From assembly GCF_028640845.1 (NCBI RefSeq), contig NC_080540.1, positions 99,380,061-99,444,060 of the forward strand: a stretch of 64,000 nt of DNA, written 5' to 3'. Shown piece after piece: positions 1 through 10,586 of the stretch. Position 1 is the stretch's first letter. Every line of letters starts with the position of its first letter. This DNA comes from Ahaetulla prasina. Its lineage: Eukaryota; Chordata; Lepidosauria; Squamata; Colubridae. A program made the translations under genes and the position numbers. Below the pieces are notes generated by a model, which did not search any database, was not told the origin of the DNA, and saw nothing but the letters and a program-made list of their open reading frames with translations.

Positions 1-923
1 AGAAACAGAAAAAAATCAGTGCAACTCTCTTAGAACAGCCATTGTGAGTTCTGAATTTATTTTGAGGATTTGCTAGTTCATACCTGTTTCAAACATGTTA
101 AATTCCAAGTGGTTAGTATATTTATTCATTAGATCTTTAAATCCCATCTTTATTGCTGTACAAGTAACTCAAGCTGGTGAATATACCTAATATTCCTTTT
201 TCTTCCTATTTTCCCCACAACCACCACCCTGTGAGGTGAGTTAGGTTAAGAAAGAATGAAGTCACTCATGCCTAAGGTGGCACCAGAACTCACAGTCTTC
301 TAGTTTCTAGATCAGCACTTTAATCACTAGCCAAACTATAATTCATCAGAATGTGCAAATCTGGGATTTAATGTAAATTGGTTTGAAAATGGATTAATAA
401 CACTTATACTTTTTTTTTTAAAAAAAGGTTGTGCTTATCTTTAAAGGCATTGGTCATTTGAGACTTGCTTATTGATGGGAACATTCATACCCATATGATC
501 CTTGACTCTTCCTCACACCCTTACAATGGCACAAGGCGATATAATTGGCTTCTGAATCTGCATAATCTTGTTTCACAGCCTTACACTTTTTCTTTAGAGA
601 TTTGTCAGTGGGCACAGTTGGCATTTTAAGACCATGTGACAGATGCAGTCACCAAAAGGCTGTCACGGGAGTTGTTTTTTTTTTCCCCTATTCCCAAAAT
701 GGCTGCCTAGATGTGCCAAAGCTCTTCCAGGTATTTTCTGCCATGCTAGATTTTGATGGCCCCCAAATATGTCTGGTACTTTGCTTTGGAACATATTAGC
801 TTTCTTTGTAACTATTTCTTAAAGACAGCAGTCACAATATTCTCAATATTCTTCAAAAAGAAAATTCAAAAAGATTTTCCCCGAGAATACAATACACTCT
901 AGAAACTATACTATATTATAATT
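1..923. other. Intergenic sequence, no gene recognised
   Basis: AT-rich single-copy-looking sequence. The only open frame (602-799, 65 codons) has no recognisable domain. No splice-flanked exon, RNA gene or clear repeat family was seen. Confidence 0.5.
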
Positions 924-1446
924 AAAGGTAAAGGTTCCCCTCACCCATATGTGCTAGTTGTTCCCGACTCTAGAGGGCGGTGCTCATCTCCGTTTCAAAG
1001 CCAAAGAGCCAGCACTGTCCGAAGACATCTACATGGCCATGTGGCTGGCGTGTTGTTGTTAGTTGCGAAGTCGTGTCCGACCCATCGCGAACCTATGGAC
1101 AAGATTCTCCAGGCCTTCCTGTCCTCTACCATCCTCTGGAATCCATTTAAGCTCACACCGACTGCTTCAGTGACTCCATCCAGCCATCTCATTCTCTGTC
1201 GTCCTCTTCTTCTTTTGCCCTCAATCTTTCCCAGCATTAGTGATTCCTTCCTTCTCATTAGGTAGCCAAAGTATTTCAGTTTCATCTTCAGGATCTGGCC
1301 TTCTAAAGAGTGGCTGGCACGACTAAATGCCAAAGGCACACGGAACGCTATTACCTTCCCACCAAAGGTGGTCCCTATATTTCTACTTGCATTTTTATAT
1401 GCAGTTATGCTTTCTAACTGCTAGGTTGGCAGAAGCTGGGACAAGT
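924..1446 (-). mobile_element. tRNA-derived SINE, head-truncated, interrupted by a Bov-B fragment
   Basis: The body begins with AAAGGTAAAGGTTCCCCTC and matches the copies at 35731-36086 and 58762-59021. In those copies the tRNA-like head, with an A-box-like and a GGTTCAAATCC B-box-like element, reads on the minus strand. This copy stops at GGGACAAGTA, before the tRNA-like head, where L2 sequence begins. It is split at 1050-1309 by an RTE/Bov-B piece. Confidence 0.75.
1050..1309 (-). mobile_element. Bov-B/RTE LINE, 3' terminal fragment
   Basis: On the minus strand the piece encodes the C-terminal end of an RTE-clade ORF2, with GRQRMRWLDG and DRKAW-type motifs, followed by an (AAC)n tail that appears as GTTGTTGTT at the left edge. 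It is flanked by a 9-base duplication GTGGCTGGC (1041-1049 and 1310-1318) of the host SINE, so it is a 5'-truncated insertion into that SINE. Confidence 0.8.
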
Positions 1447-1692
1447 ACGGGTCTGGATGGGGAGGAACAGACTTCAGCTCAATCCCTCGAAGACCGAGTG
1501 GCTGTGGATGCCGGCTTCCCGGTACAGCCAGCTTACTCCATTGCTGACTGTTGGGGGCGAGTCGTTGACCCCCACAGAGAGGGTACACAACTTAGGCGTC
1601 CTCCTGGATTCACGGCTGTCTCTTGAAGATCATTTGACGGCTGTCACCAGGGGGGCTTTCTATCAGGTCCGCCTGATCCACCAGTTGCGTCC
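1447..1692 (+). mobile_element. L2 LINE ORF2 fragment, left part
   Basis: The + strand encodes part of an L2 ORF2 downstream of the RT catalytic box (KTEWLWMPASRYSQL, then NLGVLLDS and AFYQVRLIHQLRP). The frame stops where an antisense L2 with a (TTTA)n tail intrudes; the sense L2 resumes near 2887 after a loss of some coding sequence. Confidence 0.8.
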
Positions 1693-1693
1693 C

Positions 1694-1784
<91 letters not shown>
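1693..1784. repeat. (TTTA)n microsatellite at an L2 3' tail
   Basis: About 23 nearly perfect TTTA units. Read on the minus strand this is the A-rich TAAA tail of the adjacent antisense L2. Confidence 0.95.
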
Positions 1785-1789
<5 letters not shown>

Positions 1790-2886
1790 TATACCGCCCT
1801 TCTCCCGAAGGACTCAGGGCGGTGTACAGCCAAGATAAAAGCAATAAGTATACAAAGTTAAAAATCAATTTAAAATACCTATTCAATAGTGGCCGAATTA
1901 AAACCGTCAAATTGACCAACCTAAAATACCCCATATAAAATTACAGAAAATTTAAAAATTTAAAATTTAAAATTTAGAAATTTTAAAAATCTAAAAAATC
2001 AGTCCAGTCCCGCTTGAATGAATAAATGAGTTTTTAATTCCCGACGAAAGGTCCGAAGGTCAGATATTTGGCGCAAACCGGGGGGAAGGTCGTTCCAGAG
2101 AGTAGGTGCTCCAACAGAGAAGGCCCTTCCCCTGGGGGCCGCCAGCCGGCATTGCTTGGTGGACGGCACCCTGAGAAGACCCTCTCTGTGAGAGCGTACG
2201 GGTCGATGGGAGGCATAAGGTAACAGCAGATGGGAGTAAGTACCCGGGCCCTAAGCCATGGAGCGCTTTAAAGGTGGTAACCAGAACCTTGAAGCGCACC
2301 CGAAAGACCACAGGTAGCCAGTGCAGACTGCGCAGGAGTGGTATTACCCGGGAGCAACGTGGTGCTCCCTCAATCACCCGCGCAGCTGCATTCTGGACTA
2401 GCTGAAGTCTCCAGGTGCACCTCAGGGGTAGCCCCATGTAGAGAGCATTGCAATAATCCAGGCGAGAAGTGACGAGAGCATGAGTGACCGTGCATAAGGC
2501 ATCCCGGTCCAGAAAGGGGCGCAACTGGCGAACCAGGCGGACCTGGTAAAAAGCTCTCCTGGAGACGGCCGCCACATGGTCTTCAAACGACAGCTGTCCA
2601 TCCAGGAGAACGCCCAAGTTGCGCACCCTTTCCGTCGGGGCCAATGACTCACCCCCAACAGTCAGCTGCGGTTGTACCGAGATGCCGGCATCCACAGCCA
2701 CTCCGTCTTGGATGGATTGAGTCTGAGTCTGTTTCTCCCCATCCAGACCCGTACGGCCTCCAGACAACGGGACAGCACTTTGACAGCTTCGCTGGGGTGG
2801 CCTGGGGTGGAGAAGTACAGCTGAGTACAGATGATAGCTCACCCCAAAGCCACTGGACCGGGTTTCTCTGCGTACAGTCACTCATA
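1785..2886 (-). mobile_element. L2 LINE, 5'-truncated, antisense
   Basis: On the minus strand a 273-codon open frame (2881-2060) covers the C-terminal part of L2 ORF2: NLGVLLDGQLSFEDHV, then SRLDYCNALYMGLPL and LVQNAAARVIEG. The 3' end carries the hairpin ACCGCCCTTCTCCCGAAGG...CAGGGCGGT followed by the (TAAA)n tail. The element interrupts a sense L2. No endonuclease or catalytic RT box is present, so it is a dead 5'-truncated copy. Confidence 0.85.
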
Positions 2887-4000
2887 ATCTCGCTTGGACT
2901 ACTGCAATGCTCTCTACATGGGGCTCCCCTTGAAGAGCACCTGGAAGCTCCAACTGGTCCAGAAAGCAGCCGTGCGGGTGATAGAGGGAGCACCTCGTGG
3001 CTCCCATATAACACCGCTCCTGCGCGGGCTGCACTGGCCTCCCATCGACCTGTGCGCTCCCACAGGGAGGGCCTCCTTGGGGTGCCATCGGTGAAACAAT
3101 GTCGACTGGCGACCCCCAGGGGTAGGGCCTTCTCTGTGGGGGTGTTGTGTCTCGCCCAATCTCACCACAGCCGGGGTCTGCTTATCTGCTTCCGAACGCT
3201 GAAGAATGTCCTAGCATGCCTCCCGGCCCCAGCCCTGGCTCCATGCCCAGACAGGCTGAGGAGGGGGCATCTCCCGGCCCCAGCTCTGGCTCCATGCCCA
3301 GACAGGCTGAAGAAGAGCAAGTATCTCCAGCCCCCAGCTCTGGCTCCATGCCCAGGCAAACGGAGCAACTAGACCCCTCCCTCTCCTCCACAGCATGTGA
3401 GCCTGAGGAAGGTCAATTACCAACAGCTGCCGATTGGAGTGACCCTCGCTTCAGAAGAATTGATAGGCGGCGGCGTCAGAAGGAAGGGAGGAGCAGGCCT
3501 GGATAAGTGCTGAGTCATGGAGCCACACCCCATGGCCTATATAAAGGATCTGCTTTCTGGCAGTCTCTGAGTCAGGCAAAGTCTAAACATATCTCGCTGA
3601 AGTCACTTTCTGGTCTCCTGCCTGCCTTGAGGACTTTGCTAGGACTTTGGCAGAGCTGCAGAGGCACACCTGATTCGGATTTCCCTGACCCGGCCATCAG
3701 CGGAGGTGTGGGACACGACAGGGGGCTCCTGCCCTCTGGAACGAGCTGCCTTCGGGGCTTTGCCAACTCCCCGACCTTTGGACCTTCCGCCGTGAGTTGA
3801 AGACTCTTTTATTCCATCGAGCTGGGCTAGCCTGATTAAGCAATTTTAAATGGGGTTTTAGTTTTTTGTATTAGTTAGTTTTTTAAATATTTTGACCATT
3901 ATTTATATAAATTTTAGTCTGTTTTTAATGTGTATTTATTGTATCTTTTAAATTGGCTGTTAACCGCCCTGAGTCCTTCGGGAGAAGGGCGGTATACAAC
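2887..4000 (+). mobile_element. L2 LINE, right part, split by a solo LTR
   Basis: Sense L2 resumes with SLDYCNALYMGLPL and VQKAAVRVIEGAP, continues to 3142, is interrupted by an LTR (3143-3720), and ends with the L2 3' UTR and its terminal hairpin (CCGCCCTGAGTCCTTCGGG...AAGGGCGG, near 3964-3993). The 3' end abuts Penelope-like sequence directly. Confidence 0.8.
3143..3720 (+). mobile_element. Solo LTR (578 bp), family unassigned
   Basis: The segment begins TGTTGTGTC and ends GACACGACA (TG...CA), and is flanked by a 5-base duplication GGGGG (3138-3142 and 3721-3725) inside L2 sequence. A strong TATA box, CCTATATAAAGG, lies near 3535. The upstream part holds three direct repeats of about 51-54 bases (about 3220-3360) that could act as U3 enhancers. 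No internal retroviral coding sequence is present. The long open frames across it are fortuitous. Confidence 0.8.
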
Positions 4001-4211
4001 TTTCCATTATGATGGTCCAGAAAGCAAAGACTCAATAAGAGAAGGTGAGATTATAATTTTATTTGATGTCACAGCACAGTTTAAATCCATAAACTCATAA
4101 CTAGTGAAAGAATCCATAGCAGCAGTACTACACAACACATCTTACCTTACCAAATACACTATGACCAAAATACCTAGAATCATGAATCTCTTCATCTTCT
4201 GCTTTAAGTTT

Positions 4212-4590
4212 GATGGTCAAAAATACCAATAAATCAAAGGAATACCCATGCGATCACTGCTCGCAGGACTCATAGCAGAGACTCTAATGCAGCATCTAGA
4301 AATGTAGCACTGCCATACATAAGTGTTTTTTCTCCAGCAGGACTGGTCTATCAGGGCAACCTGGTCTACCCAATTATGAGACGGAGCAAACTGCTTCTGT
4401 TGATGGTCAAAATACCAATAAATCAAAGGAATACCCATGCGATCACTGCTCGCAGGACTCATAGCAGAGACTCTAATGCAGCATCTAGAAATGTAGCACT
4501 GCCATACATAAGTGTTTTTCTCCAGCAGGACTGGTCTATCAGGGCAACCTGGTCTACCCAATTATGAGACGGAGCAAACTGCTTCTGTTG
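4212..4590 (+). repeat. Two tandem copies of a 190-bp PLE block
   Basis: The block from GATGGTCAA (4212) repeats at 4402 and its start recurs at 4591. It encodes the PLE RT segment containing KGIPMRSLLAGLIAETLMQ. Antisense open frames across it (for example 4217-4561) are by-products of the repetition. Confidence 0.85.
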
Positions 4591-4653
4591 ATGGTCAAAT
4601 ATATCATAGCAGTGCCATACATGCAACCAAAAATATGGATACAGTATGTGGAT

Positions 4654-5144
4654 CAGAGGTGGGTGTCAGCAGGTTCTGACCAGTCCTCGAGAACCGTAGT
4701 GGAAATTTTGAGTAGATTGAAGAACCAGTAGTTAAAAAGCTACTGGTTCAGGTGAACCAGTAGTTAAAAAGCTACTGGTTCAGGTGAACCAGTAGTTAAA
4801 AAGCTACTGGTTCAGGTGAACCAGTAGTTAAAAAGCTACTGGTTCAGGTGAACCAGTAGTTAAAAAGCTACCGGTTCAGGCAAACTTGTAGTTAGCTACT
4901 GGTTCAGGTGAACCAGTAGTTAAAAAAAGCTACTGGTTCAGGCAAACTTGTAGTTAGCTACTGGTTCCTCCAAACCGGTATTTCCAATAATCAGCTATGC
5001 AGCAGGGTTTAGCTTTGCTAGAAAGCAGGAAATTCTGCGCTGCACAGCTGATTCCCCTCCCCCCATTCCACTTACCTTCCCAAGTTTCCTTTTGGTATGT
5101 ACTGTGCATGCGCTGATAGCAAACTGGTTCGCATTTCATCACTG
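4654..5144. mobile_element. Chimeric hAT MITE with mismatched flanks
   Basis: The left end CAGAGGTGGGTGTCAG is that of the MITE at 9752. The right end CATTTCATCACTG is that of the MITE at 7618. The left flank is ATGTGGAT and the right flank is GAGTGTAC; these do not match each other but match the target duplications of the two parent MITEs. It contains the 32-bp hairpin array. Confidence 0.75.
4722..4975. repeat. 32-bp hairpin repeat array (first copy)
   Basis: Units begin at 4722, 4754, 4786, 4818 and 4850 with a 32-base period, followed by diverged units. Each unit has the inverted arms GAACCAGTAG and CTACTGGTTC around TTAAAAAG. The array sits inside the chimeric MITE. Confidence 0.9.
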
Positions 5145-6148
5145 GAGTGTACCGTAATTATCATGGACAGATCACTATATATACAAAAAGCCAAAGAATT
5201 ACTGGAAGTCAAAGAAACCTACATCCCAGTAACACAACCTAATACAGAAAGCAGGAAATTCTGCGCTGCACAGCTGATTCCCCTCCCCCCATTCCACTTA
5301 CCTTCCCAAGTTTCCTTTTGGTATGTACTGTGCATGCGCTGATAGCAAACTGGTTCGCATTTCATCACTGGAGTGTACCGTAATTATCATGGACAGATCA
5401 CTATATATACAAAAAGCCAAAGAATTACTGGAAGTCAAAGAAACCTACATCCCAGTAACACAACCTAATACAGAAAGCAGGAAATTCTGCTGCACAGCTG
5501 ATTCCCTCCCATTCCACTTACCTTCCCAAGTTTCCTTTTGGTATGTACTGTGCATGCGCTGATAGCAAACTGGTTCGCATTTCATCACTGGAGTGTACCG
5601 TAATTATCATGGACAGATCACTATATATACAAAAAGCCAAAGAATTACTGGAAGTCAAAGAAACCTACATCCCAGTAACACAACCTAATACAGAAAGCAG
5701 GAAATTCTGCTGCACAGCTGATTCCCCTCCCCCCATTCCACTTACCTTCCCAAGTTTCCTTTTGGTATGTACTGTGCATGCGCTGATAGCAAACTGGTTC
5801 GCATTTCATCACTGGAGTGTACCGTAATTATCATGGACAGATCACTATATATACAAAAAGCCAAAGAATTACTGGAAGTCAAAGAAACCTACATCCCAGT
5901 AACACAACCTAATACAGAAAGCAGGAAATTCTGCTGCACAGCTGATTCCCCTCCCCCCATTCCACTTTCCTTCCCAAGTTTCCTTTTGGTATGTACTGTG
6001 CATGCGCTGATAGCAAACTGGTTCGCATTTCATCACTGGAGTGTACCGTAATTATCATGGACAGATCACTATATATACAAAAAGCCAAAGAATTACTGGA
6101 AGTCAAAGAAACCTACATCCCAGTAACACAACCTAATACAGAAAGCAG
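5020..6148 (+). repeat. Five tandem copies of a 220-226-bp MITE/PLE unit
   Basis: AGAAAGCAG starts units at 5020, 5246, 5472, 5692 and 5916 and closes the array at 6140. Each unit joins the right half of a hAT MITE to PLE sequence encoding CTVIIMDRSLYIQKAKELLE. The near-identical 79-94-codon open frames here are repeat by-products, not genes. Confidence 0.9.
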
Positions 6149-6597
6149 ACAACCTGATCAAGCCTTTTAACAATCTAACTAAGAAAAGTCAAATCAGAAA
6201 AGAAGAGAGTAGATAAAAAGCAGTGGTCCAATCCTCCTATGCTTCTATGGATGCCCTAAAATACAAAAGTCCAATATATCTCTTTTTCCAGTTATATTAT
6301 TACCAGGGACCCCAACGTACAACATAGCTAAAGAAATTGCAAAAAAGCTTGGACATCTCATAGAGGGGAGCAAATATTCTAACAACTTTCCATTATGATG
6401 GTCCAGAAAGCAAAGACTCAATAAGAGAAGGTGAGATTATAATTTTATTTGATGTCACAGCACAGTTTAAATCCATAAACTCATAACTAGTGAAAGAATC
6501 CATAGCAGCAGTACTACACAACACATCTTACCTTACCAAATACACTATGACCAAAATACCTAGAATCATGAATCTCTTCATCTTCTGCTTTAAGTTT

Positions 6598-7267
6598 GAT
6601 GGTCAAAAATACCAATAAATCAAAGGAATACCCATGCGATCACTGCTCGCAGGACTCATAGCAGAGACTCTAATGCAGCATCTAGAAATGTAGCACTGCC
6701 ATACATAAGTGTTTTTTCTCCAGCAGGACTGGTCTATCAGGGCAACCTGGTCTACCCAATTATGAGACGGAGCAAACTGCTTCTGTTGATGGTCAAAATA
6801 CCAATAAATCAATAAATCAATAAATCAATAAATCAATAAATCAATAAATCAATAAATCAATAAATCAATAAATCAATAAATCAATAAATCAATAAATCAA
6901 AGGAATACCCATGCGATCACTGCTCGCAGGACTCATAGCAGAGACTCTAATGCAGCATCTAGAAATGTAGCACTGCCATACATAAGTGTTTTTCTCCAGC
7001 AGGACTGGTCTATCAGGGCAACCTGGTCTACCCAATTATGAGACGGAGCAAACTGCTTCTGTTGATGGTCAAAATACCAATAAATCAATAAATCAAAGGA
7101 ATACCCATGCGATCACTGCTCGCAGGACTCATAGCAGAGACTCTAATGCAGCATCTAGAAATGTAGCACTGCCATACATAAGTGTTTTTCTCCAGCAGGA
7201 CTGGTCTATCAGGGCAACCTGGTCTACCCAATTATGAGACGGAGCAAACTGCTTCTGTTGATGGTCA
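6598..7267 (+). repeat. Three copies of the 190-bp PLE block with an AATAAATC array
   Basis: GATGGTCAA recurs at 6598, 6788, 7064 and 7260. Between the first and second blocks lies an expanded 8-base array (6803-6900). Confidence 0.85.
6803..6900. repeat. (AATAAATC)n, about 12 copies
   Basis: A perfect 8-base tandem array that arose from a single AATAAATC present in the PLE block. Confidence 0.95.
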
Positions 7268-7289
7268 AAATACCAATAAATCAATAAAT

Positions 7290-7400
7290 AAGTAAGTAAC
7301 AGGAGCTCACCCCATTACGTGGCACTAGGATTCGAACCGCTGAACTGTTGACCTTTCGATCAACAAGTTCAGCATCTTAGCCACTGAGCCACTGCACCCC
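7290..7400 (-). mobile_element. tRNA-derived SINE head fragment
   Basis: The piece from CAGGAGCTCACCCCATTACG to CCACTGAGCCACTGCACCCC matches the tRNA-like head of the SINE at 35731-36086, including the B-box region GGATTCGAACC. It is truncated and lies inside the PLE complex. Confidence 0.75.
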
Positions 7401-7617
7401 TACTGTATATAATACTGTAATTACATGATTCTAATTAGTTAGAATTATTTGCATCCTTAGACACACCATTTGAAATCACTGGACTTGCAACAGAAACCCA
7501 AGAAAACATAACACAGAAAATCATACCACAGACCAGAAGAATAAAGAACCACAACCAACTCAAAAACTTATAGAAAGATCAAACCATTATTACCCTCCCA
7601 GCAGATAAAGAATGTAC

Positions 7618-7849
7618 CAGAGATGAAATGCTACTGGTTTGTTCCGGTTCAGGCAAACTTGTAGTTAGCTACTGGTTCCTCCAAACCGGTATTTCCAATA
7701 ATCAGCTATGCAGCAGGGTTTAGCTTTGCTAGAAAGCAGGAAATTCTGCTGCACAGCTGATTCCCTCCCATTCCACTTACCTTCCCAAGTTTCCTTTTGG
7801 TATGTACTGTGCATGCGCTGATAGCAAACTGGTTCGCATTTCATCACTG
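7618..7849. mobile_element. hAT MITE A, inserted after the PLE LPADK block
   Basis: 232 bp with ends CAGAGATGAAATG and CATTTCATCACTG, flanked by GAATGTAC (7610-7617) and GAGTGTAC (7850-7857), a 7-of-8 match. On either side the PLE frame reads LPADKECT and then VIIMDRS, so the insertion point is unambiguous. Confidence 0.85.
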
Positions 7850-8468
7850 GAGTGTACCGTAATTATCATGGACAGATCACTATATATACAAAAAGCCAAA
7901 GAATTACTGGAAGTCAAAGAAACCTACATCCCAGTAACACAACCTAATACAGAAAGCAGACAACCTGATCAAGCCTTTTAACAATCTAACTAAGAAAGGT
8001 CAAATCAGAAAAGAAGAGAGTAGATAAAAGCAGTGGTCCAATCCTCCTATGCTTCTATGGATGCCCTAAAATACAAAAGTCCAATATATCTCTTTTCCAG
8101 TTATATTATTACCAGGGACCCCAACGCACAACATAGCTAAAGAAATTGCAAAAAGCTTGGACATCTCATAGAGGGAGCAAATATTCTAACAACTTTCCAT
8201 TATGATGGTCCAGAAAGCAAAGACTCAATAAGAGAAGGTGAGATTATAATTTTATTTGATGTCACAGCACAGTTTAAATCCATAAACTCATAACTAGTGA
8301 AAGAATCCATAGCAGCAGTACTACACAACACATCTTACCTTACCAAATACACTATGACCAAAATACCTAGAATCATGAATCTCTTCATCTTCTGCTTTAA
8401 GTTTGATGGTCAAATATATCATAGCAGTGCCATACATGCAACCAAAAATATGGATACAGTATGTGGAT

Positions 8469-8935
8469 CAGAGGTGGGTGTCAGCAGGTTCTGACCAGTC
8501 CTCGAGAACCGTAGTGGAAATTTTGAGTAGATTGAAGAACCAGTAGTTAAAAAGCTACTGGTTCAGGTGAACCAGTAGTTAAAAAGCTACTGGTTCAGGT
8601 GAACCAGTAGTTAAAAAGCTACTGGTTCAGGTGAACCAGTAGTTAAAAAGCTACTGGTTCAGGTGAACCAGTAGTTAAAAAGCTACTGGTTCAGGTGAAC
8701 CAGTAGTTAAAAAGCTACTGGTTCAGGTGAACCAGTAGTTAAAAAAAGCTACTGGTTCCTCCAAACCGGTATTTCCAATAATCAGCTATGCAGCAGGGTT
8801 TAGCTTTGCTAGAAAGCAGGAAATTCTGCGCTGCACAGCTGATTCCCCTCCCCCCATTCCACTTACCTTCCCAAGTTTCCTTTTGGTATGTACTGTGCAT
8901 GCGCTGATAGCAAACTGGTTCGCATTTCATCACTG
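8469..8935. mobile_element. Second chimeric hAT MITE with a 32-bp hairpin array
   Basis: Same structure as 4654-5144: left end and flank ATGTGGAT (8461-8468) of MITE B, right end and flank GAGTGTAC (8936-8943) of MITE A. Seven 32-base hairpin units start at 8537, 8569, 8601, 8633, 8665, 8697 and 8729. Confidence 0.8.
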
Positions 8936-9751
8936 GAGTGTACCGTAATTATCATGGACAGATCACTATATATACAAAAAGCCAAAGAATTACTGGAAGT
9001 CAAAGAAACCTACATCCCAGTAACACAACCTAATACAGAAAGCAGACAACCTGATCAAGCCTTTTAACAATCTAACTAAGAAAGGTCAAATCAGAAAAGA
9101 AGAAGAGAGTAGATAAAAAGCAGTGGTCCAATCCTCCTATGCTTCTATGGATGCCCTAAAATACAAAAGTCCAATATATCTCTTTTTCCAGTTATATTAT
9201 TACCAGGGACCCCAACGTACAACATAGCTAAAGAAATTGCAAAAAAGCTTGGACATCTCATAGAGGGGAGCAAATATTCTAACAACTTTCCATTATGATG
9301 GTCCAGAAAGCAAAGACTCAATAAGAGAAGGTGAGATTATAATTTTATTTGATGTCACAGCACAGTTTAAATCCATAAACTCATAACTAGTGAAAGAATC
9401 CATAGCAGCAGTACTACACAACACATCTTACCTTACCAAATACACTATGACCAAAATACCTAGAATCATGAATCTCTTCATCTTCTGCTTTAAGTTTGAT
9501 GGTCAAAAATACCAATAAATCAAAGGAATACCCATGCGATCACTGCTCGCAGGACTCATAGCAGAGACTCTAATGCAGCATCTAGAAATGTAGCACTGCC
9601 ATACATAAGTGTTTTTTCTCCAGCAGGACTGGTCTATCAGGGCAACCTGGTCTACCCAATTATGAGACGGAGCAAACTGCTTCTGTTGATGGTCAAATAT
9701 ATCATAGCAGTGCCATACATGCAACCAAAAATATGGATACAGTATGTGGAT

Positions 9752-10018
9752 CAGAGGTGGGTGTCAGCAGGTTCTGACCAGTCCTCGAGAACCGGTAGTG
9801 GAAATTTTGAGTAGATTGAAGAACCAGTAGTAAAAATTCCGAGTGGCCCCGCCCCCATCTATTCTCTACCTCCTGAGTCCCAGCTGATCAGGAGGAAATG
9901 AGGATTTTACAGTATCCTTCTCCTGCCACACCCACCAAGCCACGCCCACCAGGCCATGCCACGCCCACCAAGCCAGACCCACAGAACTGGTAGTAAATAA
10001 ATTTGAAACTCACCACTG
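9752..10018. mobile_element. hAT MITE B, inserted in the PLE YVDD box
   Basis: 267 bp with ends CAGAGGTGGGTGTCAG and AAACTCACCACTG and a perfect 8-base target duplication ATGTGGAT (9744-9751 and 10019-10026). The PLE codons on the left end in TAT GTG GAT and on the right continue GAT GAC ACC TTT, so the insertion interrupts the catalytic YVDD codons of the RT. Confidence 0.9.
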
Positions 10019-10586
10019 ATGTGGATGACACCTTTGTCATAATAAAAAAGGAACAACAAGAGAAGACACATGAAACAATCAGCAATATCTTCAAAAGAAT
10101 AAAATCCATTAGGGAATTAGGCAACAGCAACACACTATCTTTTCTGGATATTCTCAGCAGCATAGGAAATGGTAATGCATTAAAAATACAGTTCTATCAA
10201 AAAACCGCCCACACTATCCAAGCACTCCACTGTCAAAGTAACAACCAAGAAGAGTTATGTAAGAACATTATTCAGATGAGCACAAACGCACTACAGCAAT
10301 CCAGAATACCAGAAACAGGGAACAGACCAACATCTTCCACAAAATGGATATCCAGGCAACTTTATCAAAAAGCATCTAACCACTCAACCCACTACAGCAC
10401 AACCAACTCAAGCTATGAAGAAGGATAATACTGACATACATCAAAAATATCTCAGAAATAAGCACTTACTATTATAACCATGCATCACCATGGCACATAA
10501 TCCAACTAAAGCCCTCCAAAATTTCTTAAGTAAACCAAAAGACTCAGTGGCCCAGGGGTGATGGAGAAAACATGAGTCATCTACAA

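Noticed and set aside
4722..4975. 32-bp periodic repeats as a CRISPR array
   Set aside because: Units are contiguous with no variable spacers, the genome is vertebrate, and the array lies in a MITE.
5097..6051. Five similar 79-94-codon open frames as a small gene family
   Set aside because: They are the same PLE/MITE junction repeated in a 224-bp array; the frame starts in MITE sequence and stops in MITE sequence.
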